Positions 24,501 to 36,500 of a DNA stretch of 64,000 nt are shown in pieces; position 1 is the stretch's first letter, and each line of letters starts with the position of its first letter. Location of the stretch: positions 122,659,033 through 122,723,032 of the forward strand of contig NC_089495.1 in NCBI RefSeq assembly GCF_036850765.1, read 5' to 3'. This stretch comes from Saccopteryx bilineata (taxonomy: Eukaryota; Chordata; Mammalia; Chiroptera; Emballonuridae). Under the pieces are notes generated by a model that did not search any database, was not told the DNA's origin, and worked only from the letters and a program-made list of their open reading frames with translations. Position numbers and translations under genes: made by a program.

Positions 24501-27500
24501 ACACCACGTACATTTTCCTCAAAGCCTTTTTAACAGTCTGGAATTATATATTTTATGTGATCACCTGATAAGTGCCTGTCTTCCTCACTGGACCAAGCAC
24601 CATAAAAGCAGGGGATGGGCCCCTTTGTGCTTACCACTGGCAGAGTCAGTGTCAACCAATATTTATTGGCTAAGTGAATAAATGAATGGATAAATGAGCA
24701 AACAAATGGATAAGCAGACGGATGCTGGGCCATTAGCTCCCCCAGTGGAGAGCCCAGGAGATGACAGATCCCAAGTTTAGGCCAAGACTGTTCTTCCTCA
24801 GACAGGTTGTTAAGACCTGTAGGCCAGAGGTTGCTTCAAACCTAATTACTGTTCCTTTTGACACTAAAAGGTAAGAGTCCTGTCATGAATAATCGAATGC
24901 TCCCCATGGCCATAGCTCAGAGGAAGTAGCTGCTCGCAGAGGAGCAGGAGAACCGGCTAGTACCCTACTCTGGCCTCATTCATTTGCCCCCAGTAACTTC
25001 TCTGTTGAACCCAGAGACACCCAGCTATCCCTACAGGGTTCCAAGCCCCGTGCGTCCCAGACCCTACAACACTGCCTTTGTAGAAATGTACCTGCCTCTG
25101 ACAAAGCCACACTAGCCTATCCCTCACTACCACGTGCCCTGCCTCTGTAAACAGCTCTTCAACCTCCATGTCAAATCCAGACTATTCCTAGAAACGGGGC
25201 AAATACTGGTAGGGGAAGAGGCTTTTCTTCATGCTATACACCACTTATGCATTAAATAAACATTGCCTTTAACGCAAAGAGCAACTTCAAATACAGCCAC
25301 ACCAGCAGTGTTCACTCATCTCAGGGCCCAGAAGTCTCAGAATCTGAGACTCTCACGTGTAGTGAGAGATGAGGCTGCACACAGAGCAGCAGGAGGTCCG
25401 TTGATGTCCAGGACACCCAACACTAAGAGGCTCCAGCTCCTTGGAATAAGGCAGGAGAAACAGGGATTGAGGCCCCTAGGAAGGCCTAGCCTCTTGGGAT
25501 ATGGCAGAGCTAACTCCATTGGAGAGCCCCAGAGAGCCTCAGACTCATTCCAGATGAGAATTTAGGCAGGGCTATTTTCAGCAGAGGGACAATTAGCAAG
25601 GAAATTAGCAAGGACATTTGGCCCTTTCATTATGAGCACTTGGCTCAAGGAGCCAAAGAAGGACTAATTTAGCACCTGCATGGTGCTAGTGCCTAAAAAG
25701 GGCTCTGGTCACAATGGCTGTGGGCAAGGGTGGTCCTGGGACTGTAGCCAACCACCCCTGCTTGGCAGAGAAGAGTGTCCCCAAAACTGGGTCTTGTCAT
25801 AGAGGTCAAATGAGAGATGACAACTTAGAGAAGGAAAGAGCTTCAGGCCAGGAGCCACCTACTCATTGGTAAACAAGAGGGGGTGGGAGGGCTGGGAATC
25901 AAAACATGGCTCAAATAAGAGGCTCTCTGGTTTCCAGAGGAGGCCTCCAAAGATTACCTTACACCGGTAATCAGCTTCATGCTTTAAGAATATAATCATG
26001 CAAAATCCCAGGACAGCACATGTATGAAAATACACACTGAAAATCGGCAGATCTGGGATTAGTGCCATCTGTCTACTATGAACTCTGTAACTGTGACCTC
26101 GCTGGACCTCAGTCTGTTCATCTCTAAGTCTGAAGCAATCACTTCCACTGCATCTACCTCACAGGGTTGTCCAATGAGATCGGCCCAATGAGAGCAGAGG
26201 AATCCAAGAGCTTTTTAGACCAAAGGGCTACACCAATGCAAAATGTTCCCAGCTTGTCCAGACCCCTTCTAGATGTCCCTCACATAGTGCACATACAGCT
26301 GCTCATGCTCAGAACCCAAGTGCCACATCTGCCTGTCACTGTGGCTTCAGGCTCCTTAATGGCCCCCACCCAGTAGATGCAGATAAAATAGACAAGTGAG
26401 TTCCAAGTCGGCAGGCTGGCGTTATGTTAGAAAAGCTGACTTCTCTCCAAGCACCTGACACATCCCCGCAAAGAGATAAGTTGGGTCACATGCCTCTGTT
26501 CGGGTCCAGAATAAGAGTGACTATGACCCAAGTGAAGCCAGTGGTGCAGCTCAGTGGCATGTGATGACCACAATGCCAATGGCTCAGAACTCGTCACATG
26601 ACTCAGGACCGTGTCACTCATGGAGCCATCCATTTTAGAAGGGGGTGAAATAGGGTGGATGGATGATCACTCAAAATACTTAATGAGTCCTCACACTGTC
26701 AGAGTTTCTGGGGCCTTCCACAAAAGAGTGAAAGGGTACAGACCTCCAGGCTGCCTGACAGGAAACACTCCATGCAGTGGCCATGAACAGACAGGGGTCC
26801 CCTGGTGGCCTGAGCGTTGCCCCACATTAGCTGGTTAACTAGTGGCTGCTGGAAAAAGAAAAGATCTAACACTCTGATCTGAAAACACAAGAATAAGTCA
26901 CTCACCCCAATTCTTCACAGAAGGTCACCAAGGCATCAAAGGCAAAGACAGCAGCTTTATCAGACGTTTTGTTCCCTCTCTTTTCCTGGAAACAAGAAAC
27001 GGACCATTCATATGGTGACTACCAGAGGGAGGGGAATGGGAGAGGAAGAAGAGGGTAAAGGGGGGATTAACGGTGATGGAAACAGTCTTGACTTGGGTGG
27101 TGAACACAATACAATATACAGATAATATATTATAGAATTGTACATCTGAAACCTATATTATTTTATTAATGTCACCCCAATAAATTCAATTTTTAAAAAA
27201 GACCATTTAGCAAAGATCTTACAAAGTTGGACTACCTTGTAGCCTAAAAAAAATGAGAAAAGTATCAAATGACAGTAAGAAAGCCACTTACAAAACAGTG
27301 TCCCTAAACCTAACCATGTGTCAGAGTCACCTGGGTAACTTTAAAAGAATGACCTGACGCCCACTCCCAGACTACTGAAGCAAACTCTCTGGAACTGGAG
27401 TGTTTAGTTATTTTTTAAAAGCTGCTCATGTGATTTTCATGCAGAGGGCCCACAAACTGGCATCTGGAAACCACTGTATATAATGTGATCGAATTTAATA

Positions 27501-30500
27501 GTAAATACAGGCATGATGGTGCCTACTTAGGTACACTGGAACACATACACCTCTGTGTGCAGAGAGCTACACTGTATATTAAATGCTAACAGCCTGACCG
27601 GGCGGTGGCACAGCAGATAGAGCATTGGACTGGGATGCCGAGGACCCAGGTTCGAGACCCCAAGGTCGCCAGCTTGAGCGCGGGCTCATCTGGTTTGAGC
27701 AAAAGCTCACCAGCTTGGACCCAAGGTCGCTGACTCTAGCAAGGGGTTACTCGGTCTGCTGAAGGCCCACGGTCAAGGCACATATGAGAAAGCAATCAAT
27801 GAACAACTAAGGTGTCGCAATGGGGAATGAAAGACTAATGATTGATGCTTCTCATCTCTCTCCATTCCTGTCTGTCTATCCCTGTCTATCCCTCTCTCTG
27901 ACTCTGTCTCTGTAAAAAAAAAAAAAAAAAGCTAACAGGGATCACTTCTGAGTGTTGGGATTATGTGCTGCCTTTTTGTATTTTCCTGAAGCTGGAAACG
28001 GGGAGAGACAGTCAGACAGACTCTCGCATGCGCCCGACCGGGATTCACCGGGCACGCCCACCAGGGGCGATGCTCTGCCCACCAGGGGGCAGTGCTCTGC
28101 CCCTCTGGGGCCTCGCTCTGCCGCGACCAGAGCTACTCTAGCGCCTGGGGCAGAGGCCAAGGAGCCATCCCCAGCGCCCGGGCCATCTTTTGCTCCAATG
28201 GAGCCTTGGCTGCGGGAGGGGAAGAGAGAAACAGAGAGGAAGGGGGGGGGTGGAGAAGCAAATGGGCGCTTCTCCTATGTGCCCTGGCTGGGAATCAAAC
28301 CCGGGTCCCCCGCATGCCAGGCCGACGCTCTACTACTGAGCCAACCGGCCAGGGTCTGTGCTGCCTTTTTGAATGATGTGTCTATTTCTCAAACGTTCTT
28401 TTAAAAACTGTTAAATTTGGCCTGACCTGTGGTGGCGCAGTGGATAAAGCATCAACCTGGAACACTGAGGTTGCTGGTTCAAAACCTTGGGCTTGCCTGG
28501 TCAAGGCACATATGGGAGTTGATGCTTCCTGCTCCTCCCTTCTCTCTCTCTCTCTCTCTTTCTCCTCTTTAAAATGAATAAAGTCTTTTAAAAAAACAAA
28601 ATTTTTTAAATACAGAGAAGTAAAGAAGACACAAAGACACTGATATCTGAGACATAACTGACTTTCTGCTTCTGGAAGATGAATCACCCTCCCCTCCCAA
28701 ACACACACAGATACACATCCCTCCTCTACCCCACGTTCCCAATGTGTTCATACCACAGTTTCTTGTTAAGTCATAATTTTCAAGACTTACTGTGACTATG
28801 TCAATATTATTCAAAGCTAAACCATGAGATTACATTTTTACATTTCCCACGATCACATATCCTTTCTTCTACAACTTTGTTTTTTCTGAAATTAACTGCT
28901 GCACCTTGTTTTTTCATTTATTTAGACTTCAGTGTATTACTAATTCACCCCCACATCATAAAATACTTGTTTCTGACATCATAAAATACTCGTTTCAATA
29001 GGAGCCAAAGATGACAGGTCCCATTTTTAACTTTGGAAACTTTTTCCTGAAACCTTCTGTCCTGCTGGTTCGAACTAGACTGGTGCACAGGGACTACCCT
29101 TCCATATGCCCCTGGGCCAGTCCTCCATCTTCTTCTCTCTGTTTACTGCCTCTATGGTGAACATCCTTTAGTAGCTTCTCCACATGAGGAAGTTTTTTAA
29201 AACCCTGTTTCTGAAAATGTCTTTATCCTACCTTCATGCTTAATTGTTTGGCTGGGTAGAAAATTCTAGATTAGAAGTGGTTTATTTAGAATTTGAAGGC
29301 ACTTAGTTCATTGTTGTCTCTATTACAATGGAGAAAACTGATGCTCTTCTGACTCTCAGTCATTCACATATCATCTCTCTGGAAGCCTTCTGGGTCCTCT
29401 CTTTATCTCAATGGTGAGCCCAGTCTGAGTCTTGGTCATTTATTGTTAGTGAGTTTTAAATAAATACCTTATACATAGCCCTGGCTGGATAACTCAGTTG
29501 GTTAGAGCTTCATCCCAAAGCACAGAGGTTGCCAATTTGATTCTCGGTCAGGGCACGTATAGGAACAGATCTGTGTTCCTGCCTCTCTTTCTTTTTTTTT
29601 TTTCTCTCTCTCCTTCCCTCTCCCTTCCTCTCTAAAATGAATCACTTAAAAAAAACAACCTTATGCTCAATTACCAAAATATTTTGTCTAATTTGAATGT
29701 CATATAAAGAGACAAGTTAACCATACTCCCTTAGTTCATGGCAAACCACCATTCTTGATCCACACAGGCCCCTTCATTCCCAATCCCTACTTGCATTCAC
29801 CTTCTCTCCACATTCATTCATTCAATAAACATTTACTATGCACTTACTGTGTTCCCAGCACTGATCTAGGCATTATAGACACATAGGAAACAAATGTCCC
29901 CTTTCATGGAACTGACATTTCAACAGAGCAGAGAGAGAATAGCTAATCTATGATGTTCAGCAGTAATAAATATGGTTTTTTAAAAACAAGAGTCTTTCTG
30001 GGCCCTCAGCTATGCCCATTTACCCCACAGTGAGTACACTCCTTACTGCTAGATAGCTTGTTTCCCATTTTCTGTACTCATGAAGGCCCTTGTCCTACCA
30101 CACAGGCCCTTGAGCACATGAGCTTACTATGTACTGGCACTTTTATTTCATGGGGCTGGGTCCTAGAAATAGGATACCTGGGTCAAAGGATATTTTAAAG
30201 TTTGATACTGCTAGATTACCCCTCCCCCGCTAGAAGACTGTAACACTCCCTTTTCCTCTTGGCAAAGTACAGGTATTCTCTCCTATATATGCCCACTAGC
30301 AATAGGTGCTGAGGCTCTCTATCACGTGTGTCAATCATTTTACTTTAATTTGCATTTATCTGATCACTGTTGAATGTGAACATCTTTGAATGTCCTCTGT
30401 TTTCTGCCAGTGGGTGAAAGTTCTCAATTCTCAACTTCAACCTTTTGTTTGCCTTCTGTATGAAGTATTTTTCCAGTTCTTCTATTTATGGTATCTTTTG

Positions 30501-33500
30501 CCATATAAATTTTTTCATAGGTTCAGGATATATAGAAAATTAAGACTTTTTTTATATATTCAAATGTCTCTTTTTAAAAAAGACAGCTTTCCAGATTTCC
30601 AATTTTCATGATAGAAGTGTCTCCACCAGCCCTAAATTATACACTGCACTATTTTTTTGTTTTTTTGCTAAATATTGTTTATTTTTTTAGATTTTATTTA
30701 TTCACTTTGGAGGGAGGAGGAGAGAAGGGGAGAGGAGCAGGAAGCATCAACTCCTATATGTGCCTTGACCATGCAAGTCCAGGGTTTTGAACCAGCGACC
30801 TCAGTGCTCCAGGTCAATGCTTTATCCACTGCACCACCACAGGTCGGGCCTAAATATTGTTTATTTTTTACATGCTGGTCTTAATCTGCTTTTTTCTTTT
30901 TTTGATTAATTTTAATGGGGTGACATTGCTAAATCAGGGTACATATGTTCAGAGAAAACAGCTCTAGGTTATTTTGACATTTGCTTATGCTGCATTCCCA
31001 TCACCCAAAGTCCAATTGTCTTCCGTCACCTTCTAACTGGTTTTCTTTGTGCCCCTCCCCTCCCCCAAACCCCTCCCTCTCCTTCCCCCCACCCCGTAAC
31101 CCCCACACTCTTGCCCATGCCTCTGAGTCTCTCTTTTTTTTTTTTTTTACAGAGACAGAGATTCAGAGGGAGGGATAGACAGGGACAGACAGACAGGAAA
31201 GGAGAGATGAGAAGCATCAATCATTAGTTTTTCGTTGCACGTTGTGACACCTTAGTTGTTCATTGCTTGCTTTCTCATATGTGCCTTGACCGTGGGCCTT
31301 CAGCAGACCGAGTAACCCCTTGCTTGAGCCAGCGACCTTGGGTCCAAGCTTGTGAGCTTTGCTCAAACCAGATGAGCTCGCGCTCAAGCTGGAGACCTCG
31401 GGGTCTCGAACCTGGGTCCTCTGCATCCCAGGCTGACGCTCTATCCACTGCGCCACCACCTGGTCAGGCTCTGAGTCTCATTTTTATGTCCCACCTATGT
31501 ATGGAATCATATAGTTCTTAGTTTTTTCTGATTTACTTATTTTGCTCAGTATAATGTTATCAAGGTTCATCCATGTTGTTGTAAATGATCCGATGTCATC
31601 ATTTCTTATGGCTGAGTAGTATTCCATAGTATATACGTACCAAAGCTTTTTAATCCACTCGTCCTCTGACGGACACTTGGGCTGTTTCCAGATCTTCGCT
31701 ATTGTGAACAATGCTGCCATAAACACGGGGGTGCATTTCTTCTTTTCAAACAATGCTATGGTGTTCTTGGAGTATATTCCTAACAGTGGTATAGCTGGGT
31801 CAAAAGGCAATTTGATTTTTAATTTTTTGAGGAATTTCCATACTGTTTTCCACAGTGGCTGCACCAGTCTGCATTCCCACCAGCAATGCAGGAGGATTCC
31901 CTTTTCTCCACATCTTCACCAGCACTTATTCTGTGTTGTTTTGTTGATGAGCGCCATTCTGACTGGTGTGAGGTGATATCTCATTGTGGTTTTAATTTGC
32001 ATTTCTCTAATGATTAGTGATGTTGAGCATTTTTTCATATGCCTATTGGCCACCTGTATGTCCTCTTTGGAGAAGTGTCTATTCATTTCTTTTGCACATT
32101 TTTGGATTGGATTGTTTGTCTTCCTGGTATTAAGTTTTACAAGTTCTTTATAAATTTTGGTTATTAACCCCTTATCAGACGCATTGTCAAATATATTCTC
32201 CCATTGTGTAGTTTGTCTTTTTATTCTGTTCTTATTGTCTTTAGCTGTGCAGAAGCTTTTTAGTTTGATATAGTCCCATTTGTTTATCCTGTCTTTTATT
32301 TCACTTGCCTATGGAGACAAATCGGCAAATATATTGCTTGCAAGAAATGTCAGAGAGATTACTGACTATGTTTTCTTCTAAGATGCTTATGGTTTCACAG
32401 CTTACATTTAAGTCTTTTATCCATTTTGAGTTGATTTTTGTGAATGGTGTAAGTTGGTGGTCTAGTTTCATTTTTTTGCAGGTAGCTGTCCAATTTTCCC
32501 AACACCATTTGTTGAAGAGGCTGTCTTTACTCCAATGTATGCTCTTACCTCCTTTGTCAAATATCAGTTGTCCATAAAGGTGTGGGTTTATTTCTGGATT
32601 CTCAGTTCTGTTCCATTGATCTATATGCCTGTTCTTATGCCAGTAACAGGTTGTTTTGAGCACAATGGCCTTATAGTATAACTTGATATCCGGAAGTGTG
32701 ATACCTCCCACTTTCTTCTTCCTTTTCAAGATTGCTGAGGCTATTCATGTTCTTTGGGTTCCATATAAATTTTTGGAATATGTGTTCTATATCTTTGAAG
32801 TAAGCCATTGGTATTTTAATCAGTATTGCATTGAATTTATAAATTGCTTTGGGTAATATAGACATTTTAATGATGTTTATTCTTCCTAACCATGAACACG
32901 GTATATGCTTCGTATCTTCCCTGATTTCATCAATGTTTTATAATTTTCCGAGTATAAGTCTTTAATGTCCTTGGTTAAATTTATTCCTAGGTACTTTATA
33001 TTTTTGGTTGCAATGGTAAAGGGGGTTGATTCCTTAATTTCTCTTTCTGACAGTTCATTGTTAGTGTATAAAAATGCCGCTGGTTTCTGAGGTGATATCC
33101 TGCCACCTTGCTGAATTCATTTATCAGGTCTAGTAGTTTTTTGACTGAGACTTTAGGGCTTTCCATATACAATATCATATCATCTGCAAATAATGATAGT
33201 TTTACTTCTTCTTTTCCAATTTGGATGCCTTTTATTTCTTTTTCTTGTCTGACTGCTGTGGCTAGGACTTCCAGAACTATGTTGAATAAGAGTGGTGAAA
33301 GGGGCCCTGGCCGGTTGGCTCAGTGGTAGAGCGTCGGCCTGGCATGCAGAAGTCCCGTTTCGATTTCTGGCCAGGGCACACAGGAGAAGCACCCATCTGC
33401 TTCTCCACCCCTCCCCCTCTCCTTCCTCTCTGTCTCTCTCTTCCCCTCCCGCAGCCGAAGCTCCATTGGAGCAAAAGATGGCCCGGGCGCTGGGGATGGC

Positions 33501-36500
33501 TCCTTGGCCTCTGCCCCAGGCGCTAGAGTGGCTCTGGTCACGACAGAGTGACGCCCCGGATGGGCAGAGCATCGCCCCCTGGTGGGCGTGCCGAGTGGAT
33601 CCCGGTCGGGCGCATGCTGGAGTCTGACTGCCTCCCCATTTCCAGCTTCAGAAAAATACAAAAAAAAAAAAAAAAAAGAGCGGTGAAAAGGGGCACCCCT
33701 GCCTTGTTCCTGATCTTAAGGGGATTGCTTTTAATTTTTGCCCATTGAGTATGATGTTGGCTGTGGGTTTGTCACAGATGGCCTTTATCAGGTTGAGGTA
33801 TGTTCCCTGTATTCCCACTTTGCTGAGAGTTTTGATCATGAATGGGTGCTGGATTTTATCAAATGCTTTTTCTGCATCTATTGAAATGATCATGTGGTTT
33901 TTCTCCTTTCTTTTGTTTATGTGATGAATCACATTGATTGATTTGCAAATATTGTACCAGCCTTGCCTCCCAAGAATAAATCCCACTTGATCCTGGTGTA
34001 TGATTTTTTTAATATATTGCTGGATCTGGTTTGCTAATATTTTGCTGAGGATTTTAGTATCTAAATTCATCAGGGATATTGGCCTATAATTTTATTTCTT
34101 TGTGTTGTTTTTGCCTGGTTTTGGAATCAGAATTATGCCCACCTCATAAAAGGAGCTTGGGAGTCTTCCTTCCTCTTGAATTTTTTGAAACAGCTTGAGA
34201 AGAATAGGAGTTAGTTTTTCTTTGAATACTTGGTAGAATTCACTTGTGAAGCCATCAGGCCTAGGACTTTTCTTTTTTGGGAGTTTTTTGATAACTGTTT
34301 CAATCTTATTTGTTATAATTGGTCTGTTTAGGTTTTCTGATTCTTCCAGATTAATTTTTGGAAGATTATATGTTTCACTTATTTTTCTTTTTTTCTTTAT
34401 TCATTTTTAGAGAGGAGAGAGAGAGACACACAGAGAGAGAGAAGGGGGGAGGAGCTGGAAGCATCAACTCCCATATGTGCCTTGACCAGGCAAGCCCAGG
34501 GTTTCAAACCGGTTACCTCAGCATTTCCAGGTCAACGCGTTATCCACTGTGCCACCACAGGTCAGACAGAAGATTATATGTTTCAAGGAATTTGTCCATT
34601 TCATCTAGGTTGTCTAGTTTTTTGGTGTGCAGTTCTTCATAGTATTTTCTTACAATATTTTGTATTTCTGTTGTGTCAGTTGTTATTTCTCCACTCTTGT
34701 TCCTAATTTTATTTGAGTCCTCTCTCTTTTTTTCTTGGTGAGTCTGGTTAAAGGTTCATTGACCTTGTTTACCTTTTCAAAGAACCAGCTCCTGGTTTCT
34801 TTGATCCTTTGTATTGTTTCTTTAGCCTCTATGTCATTTATTTCTGCTCTGATCTTTATTATTTCCTTCCTTCTACTAGCTCTGGCATTTACTTACTGTT
34901 CTTTTTCTAGTTCTTTTAGATGTATGGTCAAGTTGTTTATTTGAGCTTTTTCTAGCTTATTGAGGTATGCCTGTAATGCTATGAACTTCCTTCTCAAGAC
35001 TGCTTTTGCTGTGTCCCATAAATTTTGAGTTGATGTATGCTCATTATTGTTCGTTTCTAGGAATTTTTAAATTTCTTCTTTGATCTCATTGTTTACCCAT
35101 TCGTTATTTAATAATGTGCTATTTAGTTTCCAAGTGTTTGAGTATTTTTCAATTTTTCTGTTGTGGTTGATTTCTAGTTTCATGCTATTGTGATCAGAGA
35201 AAGTGCTCGATATGATTTCAATCTTCTTAAATTTGTTGAGACCGCTTTTGTGCCCTAACATGTGGTCTATTCTAGAGAATGTACCATAAGCACTAGAAAA
35301 GAATGTATATTCTGCTGCTTTGGGGTGAAAGGTTCTGAAGATATTTATTACATCAACTTGTTCTAGTATGTCCTTTAAGTCTGCTGTTCCTTTGTTAATT
35401 TTCTTTCTTGAGGATCTATCTAGTGATGTTAGTGGGGTATTGAAATCCCTTATTATTATAATATTGCTGTTGATCTTGCCCTTTAAATCCATCAAAATCT
35501 GCTTTATATATTTAGGTGCTCCTATATTAGGTGCATAGATATTTATAATGGTTATATCTTCCTGTTGGATCGCTCCCTTTATCATTATGTAGTGACCTTC
35601 TTTATCTCTTACTATAGTCTTTGTTTTGAAGTCAATTTTGTCTGATATAAGTATTGCTACCACAGCTTTTTTTTCATTTCCATTTGCATGAAATATTTTT
35701 TTCAATCCTTTTATCTTCAGTCTATGTGCATCTTTTGTTTTAAGGTGTGTCTCTTGTAGACAGCATATGTATGGGTCCTGTTTTCTTATCCACGCAGCTA
35801 CCCAATATCTTTTAATCGGATCATTTAATCCATTTACATTTAAGGTTATTATTGATATGTAATTGTTTATTGCCATTTTATTCTTTAAAATTATATTCCT
35901 CTTTTGCTATATTCTTTTTCTCCTTTGATCTGTTTACAACAGGCCCCTTAGCATTTCTTGCAACCTTGGTTTGGTTGTAGTGAATTCCTTGAGTTTTTTT
36001 TTTTGTCTGGAAAGCTTTTTATTTCTCCTTCAACTTTAAATGATAGCCTTGCTGGATAAAGTGATCTTGGTTGTAGGCTCTTATTCTGCATTACTTTGAA
36101 TATTTCTTGCCATTCCTTTCTGGCGTCAAGTGTTTCTGTTGAAAAGTCGGAAGTCATCCTTATGGGGGCTCCTTTGTAGGTGATAGTCTTTTTTTCTCTA
36201 GCAGTTTTTTTTTTTTTTTTTTTTGTATTTTTCTGAAGCTGGAAACGGGGAGGCAGTCAGACAGACTCCTGCATGCGCCTGACCGGGATCCACCCGGTAC
36301 GCCCACCAGGGGGCAATGCTCTGCCCATCTGGGGCGTTGCTCTGTCACGACTAGAGCCACTCTAGCACCTGGGGCAGAGGCCAAGGAGCCGTCCGCAGCG
36401 CCCGGGCCATCTTTGCTCCAATGGAGCCTCGGCTGCGGGAGGGGAAGAGAGAGAGGAAGGAGAGGGGAGGGGTGGAGAAGCAGATGGGCGCCTCTCCTGT

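Larger units (their letters stand above)
31484..35876 (-). pseudogene. L1 ORF2 (endonuclease and reverse transcriptase), broken
   Basis: ATG at 35876. The endonuclease part runs 269 codons with [17 protein letters not shown], a DFN motif preceded by Arg instead of the usual Gly, and SDHN where SDHS is usual, to an early stop at about 35067. The reverse transcriptase appears at 33690-34070 ([27 protein letters not shown]) and the catalytic FADD is at about 33180. A SINE at 33303-33676 lies between the two. The C-terminal segment is at 32301-32729 and 31484-31864. Several frame breaks make it inactive. Confidence 0.88.

Noticed and set aside
28023..28404. ORFs of about 100-160 codons shared between distant sites, for example with repeated [18 protein letters not shown] peptides
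   Set aside because: These look like a repeated protein family but are translations of family A SINEs in several frames.
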